From Shewanella frigidimarina (GTDB lineage Bacteria; Pseudomonadota; Gammaproteobacteria; Enterobacterales; Shewanellaceae): 64,000 nucleotides of DNA. Of this stretch, positions 31,451 to 42,854 are shown piece after piece. The number at the start of each line of letters is the position of its first letter. Position 1 is the first letter of the stretch. The notes under the pieces were generated by a model that was not told the DNA's origin, ran no database searches, and saw nothing but the letters and a program-made list of their open reading frames with translations. The translations under genes and the position numbers were made by a program. Where the stretch lies: the NCBI RefSeq assembly GCF_003797125.1, contig NZ_RKKE01000003.1, positions 372,001 to 436,000 on the forward strand, in the 5' to 3' direction.

Positions 31451-32558
31451 AACACTCTCGTATTTACTATTGTCAGCTACGTTGTTTAGTAGTGTGGCGT
31501 TCGCTAAAGAGTCAGTTGAAAAAACATCACATAATTTAACGGCTGATCAAGTTTATCAAGGAATTAAAACCAATTTAGAAACCAACCTTTATTCATTACC
31601 TCCGCGTGTGCAAGGGCATTATGCTATTCGTCAATTTCGTATGACGGGCGAAACCAAATACGCTAATGGCTCATTAATCGATTTACTAACCATTGCAGAG
31701 CGCCAAGCTTACTATTCTTGTAATCTTGATAAACCCGGTTTTATTAAAAGCGAATCACAAATTGAAGTGGATAAGTTAGGCAAAGGTCCTCGCGGTATCG
31801 CGCGTAAAGAAGCCATCGCCCCTTACCCGAATTTTATGTTATATAGCGATGTTTTATTACGTTACGCCAGTCGTGTAGACGAGTTTGGTTTTACCGGACC
31901 GTGTCATGATTTAATGATTAAAACGTTAAAAAATGCCAACTTAGAACCCGCTTTAACAGATAAGAAGATGATCAGAGCTTGGGCGGCACAGCTAATTAAC
32001 TATGTGTACTGGGCTAAGCAAGTTGGTGTCGGTGATTATTATGAAGCTTACAAAAAAGCCTTCATTAACACTTATCCTGACAGCAATGATGCTAAGCTCA
32101 AAAAGAGTCAATATAAAAACAAAGTTTATGGTATGACTCACTTTATTTTTTCAGCTAGCGAGTATTATCAACATTCGGTTGACCCAAAAGAATATCAGTG
32201 GATTTTAAATTACTTTGAAAAAAACATTGATCGCATTTTGACCGATACTACCGAAGATATTATTACTGAAGTAGGTATTAGTTTCTTAATTACTGGCAAC
32301 GGTGATAACCCAGTGGTAGATAAAGTTAAAAAGCATGTGATTGCAGCTTACGATCCTAAACTGATGATGATCCCGTCACCACATGGCAAAGCTGAATTAT
32401 CTTCTGGTGAACACAGAAACGTATTAGCAATGATGTTACTAGATTGGCCTGAAACGTTACATAAAGGACCATATTTAAATAATATTCCTAGTACTAAGAA
32501 ATACTTACCTAAACTGGTTAAGCCTAAAGCGTCTATGAACGATGCCAAATCACACTAA
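31428..32558 (+). CDS. Secreted all-helical protein, DUF3541-like
   Basis: The ATG at 31428 is preceded by CAGGAG and gives a clean signal peptide (M-L-E-L-R-K-S...S-V-A-F-A, cut near residue 26) in a 376-residue protein. A longer frame from 31371 lies inside the upstream gene and is rejected. The mature part is helical, rich in Tyr and Lys, with conserved-looking Y-A-I-R-Q-F-R-M-T-G-E, G-P-C-H-D-L and S-G-E-H-R-N motifs. I associate it with DUF3541 from memory, at moderate certainty. Function is unknown. The overlap of 23 bases with the preceding gene suggests coupling. A terminator follows. Confidence 0.65.
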   Translation: MLELRKSKTLSYLLLSATLFSSVAFAKESVEKTSHNLTADQVYQGIKTNLETNLYSLPPRVQGHYAIRQFRMTGETKYANGSLIDLLTIAERQAYYSCNLDKPGFIKSESQIEVDKLGKGPRGIARKEAIAPYPNFMLYSDVLLRYASRVDEFGFTGPCHDLMIKTLKNANLEPALTDKKMIRAWAAQLINYVYWAKQVGVGDYYEAYKKAFINTYPDSNDAKLKKSQYKNKVYGMTHFIFSASEYYQHSVDPKEYQWILNYFEKNIDRILTDTTEDIITEVGISFLITGNGDNPVVDKVKKHVIAAYDPKLMMIPSPHGKAELSSGEHRNVLAMMLLDWPETLHKGPYLNNIPSTKKYLPKLVKPKASMNDAKSH

Positions 32559-32579
32559 ATGTTAACAGTGAAAAGTTGG

Positions 32580-32606
32580 GGCAAATGCAGTGCATTTGCC
32601 TTTTTT
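32580..32606 (+). terminator. Terminator of the envelope cluster
   Basis: A 10-bp stem GGCAAATGCA/TGCATTTGCC with a one-base centre is followed by TTTTTT, 21 bases after the DUF3541-like stop. Confidence 0.88.
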
Positions 32607-32664
32607 ATTTCAAAAAATGATATTATTTTTCGTCATTTTTACACAATAATAAAGAGAACACTTA

Positions 32665-33564
32665 ATGAGCAGAGCCAAATCAACCCTAGAACAATGGCGA
32701 ATTGTCCAAGCTGTCGTTGATTTTGGAGGTTATGCTCAGGCAGCAGAAAAACTCAATAAGAGTCAATCATCGCTAAACCATGCAGTGGCCAAACTGCAGC
32801 ATCAACTGGGTATAAACTTACTCGAAGTCAAAGGTCGCAAAGCCTATTTAACCGAGCAAGGTGAAGTGTTATTACGTCGTTCTCGTCATTTAACCCAATC
32901 GGTTGAAGAGCTTGAACAACTCGCCAATAATTTAGGTCAAGGCTGGGAACCTAACCTAACGATCGCCAGAGAAATCATTTATCCTATGGACACGCTAGTG
33001 GCAGCTCTAAACGAATTTTTACCACTAAGTCGTGGTACAAGGGTAACGATTATCGACTCGGTGATCACCGGTACTCATGAACTTGTGCTTAATAATGAAG
33101 TAGACATTGCTATTTGTGCTACACCACCTAAAGGTCATATTGCAGAGCCATTATGTGAATCAAATTTTGAACTTGTGTGCCATCCAGACCATCCGCTTGC
33201 GCAATTAGAACGCATAGATGATGACAAGCAATTAGCCCAACATTTACAAATTGTGATTAAAGATACGGGAATAAATGCAATCAATGATATTGGTTGGCTT
33301 AAAGCGGAACAACGTTGGACAGTATCGAACTTTCATGAAGCAAAATCCATTTTAGCGCGCAACATCGGTTTTTGTTGGATCCCGAACTTTGTTGTGCAGC
33401 AAGAATTGCAAAATAAACAACTCATCCGCCTGCATTTACGTGGAGGTAATAATCGAAAAGCAATATTGAATCTGGTTGTCCCTAATAGAGATCAGCAAGG
33501 CCCTGCCTGTAAATTATTAGAAAGCTTAATGTTAAAACAGCATAACTTACCTTTTAATGGTTAA
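32665..33564 (+). CDS. LysR-family transcriptional regulator
   Basis: The 299-residue protein has an N-terminal winged helix-turn-helix (about 8-65: W-R-I-V-Q-A-V-V-D-F-G-G-Y-A-Q-A-A-E-K) with the LysR pattern S-Q-S-S-L-N-H-A-V-A-K-L-Q-H-Q-L-G, then a linker helix and a periplasmic-binding-protein-like effector domain (about 90-295). Start ATG at 32665 follows an AAAGAG sequence. It lies behind a terminator, so it has its own promoter. A link with the upstream envelope cluster is possible but not shown. Confidence 0.9.
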   Translation: MSRAKSTLEQWRIVQAVVDFGGYAQAAEKLNKSQSSLNHAVAKLQHQLGINLLEVKGRKAYLTEQGEVLLRRSRHLTQSVEELEQLANNLGQGWEPNLTIAREIIYPMDTLVAALNEFLPLSRGTRVTIIDSVITGTHELVLNNEVDIAICATPPKGHIAEPLCESNFELVCHPDHPLAQLERIDDDKQLAQHLQIVIKDTGINAINDIGWLKAEQRWTVSNFHEAKSILARNIGFCWIPNFVVQQELQNKQLIRLHLRGGNNRKAILNLVVPNRDQQGPACKLLESLMLKQHNLPFNG

Positions 33565-34122
33565 TTATCAGCAAAAAAAGTTTACTTAGATTTGGTGTTG
33601 TAGATATTTAATCAATATGGCGACTTATTCAAGTCAGCTTCTACATAACACATGATTTTTGTCATGTTCGTGAATCCTTCTCTTTCTGCACGTCTCTGTC
33701 AATCCCTGTGCCCTGCACTTCCAATTAAGCATCTTGTCATCCATATAAATTAGTTCATTTGGCAAAAAAAAACATAGGCCATTATGATTTGGTTTGCGCT
33801 ACTAGGATGCTTTCAGCCAAGCTCTGCTTAACGACTTGATCAGAACTTGGAATAATAGGTGAGAAATATCAAAACTTAGTTATTAACCACTTTCAAACTG
33901 GGCATTTTACTCAAACCCGAATTCAGGCAAGACGAGTCGCTTACAAGCGAATAACAGAGTAAATAGATAACTAAATGACTGTTCTATTACAGTCAATTCA
34001 ATGCAGTCTGCAAGGCAAAGGGCTGTTTATTGGCGTTTGTTATCTTGAGTCAGATTATATAGCAGCGCTAAATTATCGAACTTAATCAGTGTTGTATGAA
34101 TACTGTAGAGACATAGAAAATA
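33565..34122. other. Convergent intergenic region, no feature recognised
   Basis: 558 bases between two converging genes. I found only a weak 6-bp hairpin TGACTG/CAGTCA at 33976-33995 and no terminator, RNA gene or coding frame. Confidence 0.5.
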
Positions 34123-35406
34123 TTATACGTAGATTTCGATGGATTGATGTTGTTGTGAATAACGTTCTGGGGAAGGTAGAGATTGACTAGTTGAATCGTT
34201 AACTGCTGTTGTGTCGTTTGCAATAGTAGAATGACTCTGTTCTGTTGATACTGAATGATTAGGAGACAATAGACTTATGTTTGAATCATCGGCATTAAGG
34301 GGATCATTGGTTAAAGTTTGACTGTTTTGAGCTCTAGAATTATTCATTTTTGTAGATGACACAGAATCTGAATTATTTGTTATTAACTCTTTCTTTGCTT
34401 CATTCATGTTTTGTAATGCTTGCGCCGCGACGCGAATATCCGCCATAGACGGTTGCACAGGAGCCATTGCTGCTGCATACACTTTCTGCATTTTAGTTAG
34501 GGTCGCTTGGGCGTCACCATCAACAGTAGACACATCGATATTAACCTCACCATCCACAGCATAACGACGTCCATCAGGGCCTTTTTCATATTGATAACTC
34601 GGGCTTTGCGCTAAACTTCCACCGACTGCAGCATGTGCTTGCTCGTGAGTTTTAACTTCGGTATCTCGCTGTGCAAGTTGATCAATCTGCTTAATTTCAG
34701 CTTGTTCTATTTGCTGTTGCTTGTCTTTTACCTGCTGCTCAACTTGCTGCTCTGCTGAATCATCCTGACTGTTTGACGTTTGAGGTTCTGTATTAACTGA
34801 CGATTCGTCTACGGATGAATTTTCTTCCGTCCTATTTGTCGCTACTGCTGAAGTATTTGTTTCTGTCGCTGAAGCATCCGAGGGTTGATTAAAGATATTA
34901 ACTATAGGCTGTTGAGCATTAACAACTTCACCATTACTCGTTCTTGTGGGTTTAGCTGTGCTCACAAATGTTCCAGCAGCGACATCAGTAGCCTGGGTTT
35001 GAATAGCTGAACGATTCAATACACCAGTAAGATTGAGCGGACCACTTTTCAAGCTGTAACTATTGAAGGGATCTGCAGCAACTATTTGTGGCGGCTTAAC
35101 CCCATTTGTATTTGCAGAAACAGAATTTGACGGAGCGTTCTGATGAGTATCCGTACTTAAATTGGGGTTAAAGTCGACTGATGCTTTAAAAGCTGATGTG
35201 ACTGTAGTTTGAATTGGGCTAGATTTGAGCGAACTGCTTTTTAATGAACTGTTTCTAACTTGATTTGAATGGATGATTTCAGGCCGAGCATCTATCACTT
35301 TAGCAGATGCCGGTTGAGCTTGTGGTGCAGATAAAGAATTGCGGTGGTTAAGTTGGGCAGTATTATTAACAGACCCAGTGTTAGCAGAAACCATCGCCGC
35401 ATTCAT
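34123..35406 (-). CDS. Putative metalloprotease of the SprA-related/CJM1_0395 type
   Basis: The 427-residue product has a long low-complexity Ser/Thr/Asn/Gln-rich first half (to about residue 215), a Gln-rich coiled segment (about 218-245), then the conserved core: H-E-Q-A-H at 254-258 (an HExxH zinc motif), A-A-V-G-G, Y-x-x-G-P-D-G-R-R-Y-A-V-D-G-E-V. This core is what is annotated as SprA-related or CJM1_0395-family putative metalloprotease. There is no signal peptide. The last 100 residues are again low-complexity. It starts two bases after the stop of the small upstream gene, so the two form an operon. Confidence 0.8.
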   Translation of the reverse strand: MNAAMVSANTGSVNNTAQLNHRNSLSAPQAQPASAKVIDARPEIIHSNQVRNSSLKSSSLKSSPIQTTVTSAFKASVDFNPNLSTDTHQNAPSNSVSANTNGVKPPQIVAADPFNSYSLKSGPLNLTGVLNRSAIQTQATDVAAGTFVSTAKPTRTSNGEVVNAQQPIVNIFNQPSDASATETNTSAVATNRTEENSSVDESSVNTEPQTSNSQDDSAEQQVEQQVKDKQQQIEQAEIKQIDQLAQRDTEVKTHEQAHAAVGGSLAQSPSYQYEKGPDGRRYAVDGEVNIDVSTVDGDAQATLTKMQKVYAAAMAPVQPSMADIRVAAQALQNMNEAKKELITNNSDSVSSTKMNNSRAQNSQTLTNDPLNADDSNISLLSPNHSVSTEQSHSTIANDTTAVNDSTSQSLPSPERYSQQHQSIEIYV

Positions 35407-35408
35407 GA

Positions 35409-35696
35409 TTACACTTCAATATCAATCAAGCTACCAACAGTCTCAGAAGCCACTTCAATCACTTTAGCAGATGCTTGAGCTTGGTTGGATGATTCAGTCG
35501 CAGACACTAAAGCAGATGTGGTGTCAGTTTGCCCAACAGCACGAGAACTTAAGGTCACAGTATCTTGTGCCGATGTATTTGGCACCGCAGGTTTTTGTTG
35601 ATCTGGAGTGGCAACAGATGTTGTTGCTTGCGCTAAACCTTGTTGAGCACTCTGCAATCCCTGCATACCTGACGCATAGGCTGATTGAACTTGCAT
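35409..35696 (-). CDS. Small protein resembling flagellar rod/hook termini
   Basis: This 95-residue protein starts M-Q-V-Q-S-A-Y-A-S-G-M-Q-G-L-Q-S-A-Q-Q-G-L, which resembles the N-terminal helix of flagellar rod, hook and hook-associated proteins. It ends A-K-V-I-E-V-A-S-E-T-V-G-S-L-I-D-I-E-V, which resembles their C-terminal helix (A-x-V-I-x-x-A-D-E-M-x-x-x-L-I-D-I). The middle is a short Ser/Thr linker. It could be a minimal motility-associated protein exported with, or mimicking, axial proteins; this is inference. No other flagellar gene is in the window. A GGAGCAG sequence precedes the ATG. Confidence 0.6.
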   Translation of the reverse strand: MQVQSAYASGMQGLQSAQQGLAQATTSVATPDQQKPAVPNTSAQDTVTLSSRAVGQTDTTSALVSATESSNQAQASAKVIEVASETVGSLIDIEV

Positions 35697-35713
35697 AATA
35701 CTGCTCCTGATTT

Positions 35714-35747
35714 TAAAAAAGTCGATTTATTATGGCCTAAACCGACT
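35714..35747 (-). terminator. Terminator of the thiamine operon
   Basis: On the minus strand AGTCGGTTTA pairs with TAAATCGACT (one G-U pair), has an eight-base loop and is followed by TTTTTT, 26 bases after the thiH stop. Confidence 0.8.
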
Positions 35748-35772
35748 AATATGTACAGTTTTCAAACAAAAG

Positions 35773-36888
35773 TTAGCTGTTAACCCAACCCATCTCCCAA
35801 TCTTTCCATACTGGATTAATTCCTCGTCGCTTCATTTGTTCAACAACTTGCTCTACTGGACGGTTATCACTGATTTCAAATTGATCAAGTTGGCTGTCTG
35901 GCGCCATATAACCGCCTGGTTGAGTAGAGCTTCCAGCACTCATGTGGGTAATTCCTAAAGGGAGTAAATTATCCCTTAATGATGGTAACTCTCGCGTGGA
36001 TAAACTGATTTCAAGCTGGGGGTTAAACAACCTAAATGCACAGATCATTTGTACTAATCCTGCATCGGTTAATTCAACTTTCGGTGTAATGCCGCCAGTA
36101 CATGGACGTAAACGAGGTAGTGAAATACTGTAGCGACTGCGCCAGTAGGTATTTTCCAAGTAATCTAGATGAAAGCCCATAAGTAATGCATCTAAGCGCC
36201 AATCATCTAACCCAAGTAATACCCCGAGGCCAATTTTATCGATACCCGATTTTGCCACTCGATCAGGGGTATCTAAGCGATAGATAAAATCTTGTTTTTT
36301 ACCGCGAGTATGATGCTGAGCATAAGTATGAGCACGATAGGTTTCTTGGTATACCATAACGGCATCAACACCTAGTTTGCCAAGACGCTGATACTGATCA
36401 GTCTCCAATGGTTGAACTTCCATTGCCACGTAATTAAAAGCCCTGCTAACTAACGGTAGCACCGACTCAAAATACTCCATTCCAACTTTAGTTTCGTGTT
36501 CGCCAGACACCAATAATATCGAATCAAAACCACGTTGTTTAATGATAGCCATTTCCGCTGCTAGTTCATCACGAGTAAGAGTTTTGCGCTTGACCTTATT
36601 GCTCATACTAAATCCACAATAATCGCACTCATTGGCGCACAAGTTTGATAAATATAAGGGTAAGAAAAGGCCGATATTGGCACCAAATCGCTGCCGAGTC
36701 AGCTGAGCAGCTTGCTGCGCCATCGGTTCAATGTATGGCATTGCGGCAGGAGATAATAATGCCAACAAGCTATCAAGATTACCGCTTGGATTTTTCAAAG
36801 CCAGCTCTACGTCTTTGGCGGTTGTTGAATACAACTTCATCGATAACGCATCGGGGGCTAATTGCGCAAATACACTTGAATAAGTCAT
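35773..36888 (-). CDS. thiH: 2-iminoacetate synthase ThiH
   Basis: ThiH is a radical-SAM tyrosine lyase that makes dehydroglycine for the thiazole ring of thiamine. The 371-residue product has C-x3-C-x2-C (C-A-N-E-C-D-Y-C), the 4Fe-4S site, with the aromatic residue before the last Cys typical of radical SAM enzymes. The C-terminal M-S-A-G-S-S-T-Q-P-G-G and C-terminal W-K-D-W-E segments are characteristic. It is the last gene of the thi operon; its start is one base after the thiG stop. Confidence 0.96.
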   Translation of the reverse strand: MTYSSVFAQLAPDALSMKLYSTTAKDVELALKNPSGNLDSLLALLSPAAMPYIEPMAQQAAQLTRQRFGANIGLFLPLYLSNLCANECDYCGFSMSNKVKRKTLTRDELAAEMAIIKQRGFDSILLVSGEHETKVGMEYFESVLPLVSRAFNYVAMEVQPLETDQYQRLGKLGVDAVMVYQETYRAHTYAQHHTRGKKQDFIYRLDTPDRVAKSGIDKIGLGVLLGLDDWRLDALLMGFHLDYLENTYWRSRYSISLPRLRPCTGGITPKVELTDAGLVQMICAFRLFNPQLEISLSTRELPSLRDNLLPLGITHMSAGSSTQPGGYMAPDSQLDQFEISDNRPVEQVVEQMKRRGINPVWKDWEMGWVNS

Positions 36889-36889
36889 G

Positions 36890-37702
36890 CTAGCCCCCCT
36901 TACTATTCACAGACTTTGCAAGTGAATTGATTGTTGGTTCTGACAAGAATCCGGTCAAAGGACTAGTCGCGTGAGCATGGTTGTTCACGGCCCCTAATCC
37001 AGCAAGATAAGCTTGTCTTCCAGTGGCAACAGCATCAGCAAAACATTTAGCCATTTGCTGAGGATTGGCACTACTTGCAATCGCGGTATTCACCAATACT
37101 GCAGCTGCGCCCATTTCCATAGCTCTGCAAGCTTGTGAAGGTGCACCAATGCCGGCATCCACTATTACCGGAATATTAGCCTGTTCGATAATAATGCTTA
37201 AGAATGTTTCCGTTGCTAATCCTTGATTACTGCCTATTGGACTGCCGAGTGGCATCACCGCAGCGCAACCGACTTCTTCTAAACGCATGCACAAGACTGG
37301 ATCGGCATGCACATAAGGCATGACAACATAGCCTTGTTCGCATAAGTGTTGAGCCGCTATTAATGTTTCAATAGGATCGGGCATGAGGTATTTAGGATCG
37401 GGATGAATTTCAAGTTTAATCCATTTAGTGCCCAACATTTCATAAGCGAGTTCAGCGGCAAAAATAGCTTCTTTGGCATTACGCGCACCAGCGGTATTAG
37501 GTAATAATTTAACCCCCATACTTTGCAAAGGACCGAGTAAGTTGTCATGGCCGCGAGTTAAATCAATCCGCTTCATCGCTAAAGTAACTAACTGCGACCC
37601 AGAACTTGCTATCGCTTGTAACATTGTATTGTGATTTGAAAATTTTCCCGTTCCAGTGAGTAACCGAGACGAAAATTGATGATCGGCTATAGTTAACATC
37701 AT
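36890..37702 (-). CDS. thiG: Thiazole synthase ThiG
   Basis: ThiG condenses 1-deoxyxylulose-5-phosphate, dehydroglycine and ThiS-thiocarboxylate into the thiazole phosphate. The 270-residue product is a TIM barrel with the family signatures [26 protein letters not shown] (Schiff-base Lys) and V-D-A-G-I-G-A-P-S. The first of two tandem ATGs (37702) sits behind GGAGG and overlaps the last base of thiS. Confidence 0.96.
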   Translation of the reverse strand: MMLTIADHQFSSRLLTGTGKFSNHNTMLQAIASSGSQLVTLAMKRIDLTRGHDNLLGPLQSMGVKLLPNTAGARNAKEAIFAAELAYEMLGTKWIKLEIHPDPKYLMPDPIETLIAAQHLCEQGYVVMPYVHADPVLCMRLEEVGCAAVMPLGSPIGSNQGLATETFLSIIIEQANIPVIVDAGIGAPSQACRAMEMGAAAVLVNTAIASSANPQQMAKCFADAVATGRQAYLAGLGAVNNHAHATSPLTGFLSEPTINSLAKSVNSKGG

Positions 37703-37929
37703 TAACCTCCAGCAACGGCAGAAAAGACGGTGATATTGTCATCGGCTTGACACACTGCATGCATCCAACGACTTCGAGGCACAACAGTATCGTTGACCAC
37801 AATGGCCACTCCTTGAGTGGGCAAATCACTCAGTATAAGTAGTTCAGCCAAGTTTAAATTAGCCCGAACTTGTTGCTCGACACCATTGAGGTGCAGAGTT
37901 ATTACCCCATGGGGATCAGTTTGTGTCAT
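37702..37929 (-). CDS. thiS: Sulfur carrier protein ThiS
   Basis: ThiS is a ubiquitin-fold sulfur carrier, 75 residues here from the ATG at 37929. It ends in the obligatory Gly-Gly (V-A-G-G), which ThiF adenylates and which then carries a thiocarboxylate. A frame extended to 37977 would lie in thiF and add a non-homologous leader. It overlaps thiF by 14 bases and thiG by one. Confidence 0.93.
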   Translation of the reverse strand: MTQTDPHGVITLHLNGVEQQVRANLNLAELLILSDLPTQGVAIVVNDTVVPRSRWMHAVCQADDNITVFSAVAGG

Positions 37930-38728
37930 TAGACCGCTCCTGATGATCAGTAAATGGATATTGATGACACACTTCACACTGTGGGTCTTGACTCATGTTG
38001 GCATACTGCCAACGTAAATCCTGAGCATTAAATCGATGTAAAACACCGTATTTCGTAAAGGTATTGCAGATGTGCTGCAGGCCCACCAGCGCTTGCATAC
38101 TGGCTATAATGCCCACGGCGGGCCCAAACACGCCTGCTTGAGTACAATTTTGCATAATGGGGGTATCAAGTGGATATAAACAACAATAGCAACCGCTGTA
38201 TGAATGCGAATGTGAGTGGGAAAAATCAATACAAAATAATTGCCCCTGATATGCACTGATAGCACCACTAACCAAGGTTAACTGATGCTGTACACACAGT
38301 TGGTTTATCAATTGCCTCGCACTGACATTATCTGTGCAATCGAACACTACAGGTTTTACCGTAAATCGTTTAACAAGCTGATTAAAATGCGCTGAGGTAA
38401 TGGGTTGTGCTAACACGTCGATATTGATTTGAGGGTAAGCATCACTCAGTGCACTTTTTGCAATGTTGACTTTTGCTTGGCCAATATCAGATGCCCTGAA
38501 CAGGAGTTGCCTTGGTAAATTGGATAATTCCACCACATCATGATCAATTAACAGTATTTGCTGAACACCCGCAGCAGCTAAATAATGCGCCACTACATTT
38601 CCTAAGCCTCCTACACCGATGATCACTACAGGGCTATTCATAATGGCAAGCTGCCCTGCTTCTCCAATATCACCCAGTAGCATGGTGCGTGAATACTGAA
38701 TGTAATCCAGACTAGATAGAGAATTCAT
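37916..38728 (-). CDS. thiF: ThiS adenylyltransferase ThiF
   Basis: ThiF is the E1-like enzyme that adenylates the ThiS C terminus. From the ATG at 38728, preceded by AGGAGGGAG, the product is 270 residues. It has the ATP-binding V-G-G-L-G-N glycine loop, D-x-D-x-V-E-x-S-N-L-x-R-Q, and C-x-C-C plus C-x-x-C zinc ligands (G-C-Y-C-C-L-Y-P and C-E-V-C-H). A His/Ser-rich insertion (S-H-S-H-S-H-S-Y-S) precedes the first Cys group. The start overlaps the thiDE stop by four bases. Confidence 0.95.
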   Translation of the reverse strand: MNSLSSLDYIQYSRTMLLGDIGEAGQLAIMNSPVVIIGVGGLGNVVAHYLAAAGVQQILLIDHDVVELSNLPRQLLFRASDIGQAKVNIAKSALSDAYPQINIDVLAQPITSAHFNQLVKRFTVKPVVFDCTDNVSARQLINQLCVQHQLTLVSGAISAYQGQLFCIDFSHSHSHSYSGCYCCLYPLDTPIMQNCTQAGVFGPAVGIIASMQALVGLQHICNTFTKYGVLHRFNAQDLRWQYANMSQDPQCEVCHQYPFTDHQERSNDTN

Positions 38729-40395
38729 ACTCCCTCCTGAGGTGAACAGGCTTTTGCTAAAGGCCGCGTAAGCTGCAACCATTTATGATGCAAGGCTCGA
38801 TACGCTTTTGCAGGATCGTCAGCCATAGTTACCGCTCTAACAACAGCAGCATCACCAACGCCGGTTTCAGCGATCAACTCAAGGTTATTTAGATTTATCC
38901 CGCCAATTGCAACAGTAGGATAATGGCGCGCAAATAAACTGGCATAACGTTTAAGTTTGCTGAGCCCTTGAGGCGCGGAAGGCATTTGCTTGGTCGTGGT
39001 AGCAAAAATATGCCCAAGAGCAATATATGAAGGCGAACATTGGTGGGCTAACAAGGCTTCAAAATAACTGTGACTCGATAACCCTAACGCCATTCCTGTT
39101 GCCGCTATCGCGGTTAAATCTGCAATGACCAAATCCTCTTGGCCTAAATGAACCCCAAAAGCACCGTGTTTAATCGCCAGTTGCCAATGATCATTAATAA
39201 ACAACTGAGCATGATATTCGCGACCGAGTTTGATGGCCTCAATGATATTCGCTTCGAGTGTTAATCGTTGCCGATTATCGGTATCGGTATTAGTCGCTAG
39301 CTTGGCACGATATTGGACCGTCTTGCAGCCCGCTTTTAAGACATTTTTTAATATTCCAAGATCATCTAAAACAGGATAAATCCCCAAGGATTGATGCAGC
39401 GCTTTAAAACCATTCAGTGGAGCTGGCTTAAACCGATCTTGAGCGCGATAGTCAGAAGAGACTAACTTGATTGATGGCATCATTTCTAAATCAGCAGGCC
39501 AACCAGTACGGGCTAATACACCAGGTCCTTGGCCAAGGCTTACACCTAAAGTGAGTCCCTTATTGACATAGGCTTTTGCCAGCACAATAGCATCATGGAT
39601 CACGAACTCATGGGCAATAAAACACGCTATTGCAGATGATAATGTGCAACCACTGCCATGATTATTAGCCGTTGCTATCCGCGGGCTACTTAACGTAAAC
39701 ACCGCATGACTGTGTGCAAGGCTGGCGCCTTTAACGCTTTTACTCACATATACATCTATCGCCTGCTGTTGCTGCCACTGAGCATCACCGCCTTTAGCGA
39801 GCACATGACATTTAAATGTATCGGATAACAATTTGGCATCGCGGATCATTTGCTGTTGCTGAGAACCATTGCTGCCGACATCAGCACAATCTTGCGCTAA
39901 CGCATACTGAGAACATAAACGTTTCAATTCGTGCTGATTAGGCGTTAGTAAATCAATTAAACCAATGAGAGGGCTAAAATCGAGATCGATAGGATTAAAG
40001 TGCGCACCACTACTGGCGACCATGACAGGATCAAGCACCACAAAAGGTACCATCATCTGAATAACACGCATTTGAGCTAAACAGCCAGCTAATATGTCCA
40101 CCTGTGCTTGGGATGCCAACAGGCCAATTTTAATCGCCACTGGCGGCAGATCGGCAAGTAAACTGCTGAACTGAGCCAACAACATGGATTCAGAAACGGT
40201 TTCTACAAGACTCACACTGACTGAGTTTTGCGCAGTTACTGTGGTTATTACGCTACACCCGTGACACGACAAGTCTTGCATAGTTAATAAATCAGCTTGA
40301 ATCCCCGCACCACCACCACTGTCTGAACCGGCTATGGTCCAGACAATGGGTGGGATTTGCGTTATGGATTCACTGACAAATGTCGATGAATTCAT
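38725..40395 (-). CDS. thiDE: Fused HMP-P kinase and thiamine-phosphate synthase
   Basis: This 556-residue protein joins two enzymes. Residues about 15-300 are ThiD, which phosphorylates HMP and HMP-P: A-G-S-D-S-G-G-G-A-G-I-Q-A-D and the anion-hole G-S-G-C-T-L motif. Residues about 345-545 are ThiE, which couples HMP-PP and thiazole phosphate: Y-P-V-L-D-D, V-Q-Y-R-A-K, F-I-N-D-H, G-V-H-L-G-Q-E-D and A-I-G-G-I-N. All active-site motifs in both halves look intact. The linker of about 40 residues is variable. Such fusions are common in Shewanella and relatives. It is five bases downstream of thiC. Confidence 0.95.
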   Translation of the reverse strand: MNSSTFVSESITQIPPIVWTIAGSDSGGGAGIQADLLTMQDLSCHGCSVITTVTAQNSVSVSLVETVSESMLLAQFSSLLADLPPVAIKIGLLASQAQVDILAGCLAQMRVIQMMVPFVVLDPVMVASSGAHFNPIDLDFSPLIGLIDLLTPNQHELKRLCSQYALAQDCADVGSNGSQQQQMIRDAKLLSDTFKCHVLAKGGDAQWQQQQAIDVYVSKSVKGASLAHSHAVFTLSSPRIATANNHGSGCTLSSAIACFIAHEFVIHDAIVLAKAYVNKGLTLGVSLGQGPGVLARTGWPADLEMMPSIKLVSSDYRAQDRFKPAPLNGFKALHQSLGIYPVLDDLGILKNVLKAGCKTVQYRAKLATNTDTDNRQRLTLEANIIEAIKLGREYHAQLFINDHWQLAIKHGAFGVHLGQEDLVIADLTAIAATGMALGLSSHSYFEALLAHQCSPSYIALGHIFATTTKQMPSAPQGLSKLKRYASLFARHYPTVAIGGINLNNLELIAETGVGDAAVVRAVTMADDPAKAYRALHHKWLQLTRPLAKACSPQEGV

Positions 40396-40400
40396 GGCGA

Positions 40401-42620
<2,220 letters not shown>

Positions 42621-42703
42621 TTGTTTCCTTCGCAGGTTCTAGCCTGATCAGGTTCAACGGATCCCGAATAAACGGTCTCAGCCATAATGGCACTCCGACA
42701 AGA
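42621..42703 (-). ncRNA. TPP riboswitch (THI element)
   Basis: On the minus strand the aptamer core is clear: CGGAGTGCC, GGCTGAGA (pyrimidine-binding loop), CCGTTGAACCTGATC and the ending CCTGCGAAGGAAACAAG. These are the conserved THI-box blocks in order and spacing. It should repress thiC-thiDE-thiFSGH when thiamine pyrophosphate is high. Confidence 0.96.
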
Positions 42704-42711
42704 TGTCACGC

Positions 42712-42741
42712 AGTATAAGCAAGCTTGTCGCTAAATAACAA
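42712..42741 (-). promoter_or_regulatory. Probable promoter of the thiamine operon
   Basis: On the minus strand TTGTTA (42741-42736) and TATACT (42717-42712) are 18 bp apart and lie just upstream of the aptamer, so transcription would begin at its 5' edge. Confidence 0.6.
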
Positions 42742-42854
42742 GCACTAAAATAATCATTTCATACAAAAGTCATCAATCCACATGTCAGAAACTGATGCAG
42801 TGTCATTGATATCTCCATGATTCATTCATCACCACAGACAGCTATTCATCAAGG

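Noticed and set aside
33565-34122. Small coding frames in the convergent gap
   Set aside because: The only candidate (17 codons on the minus strand near 33665) has a poorly spaced ribosome site and no distinctive sequence.
35206-35270. Short S-S-L-K-S repeats in the HExxH protein
   Set aside because: Only two or three degenerate units occur in a low-complexity Ser-rich region, not a defined repeat array.
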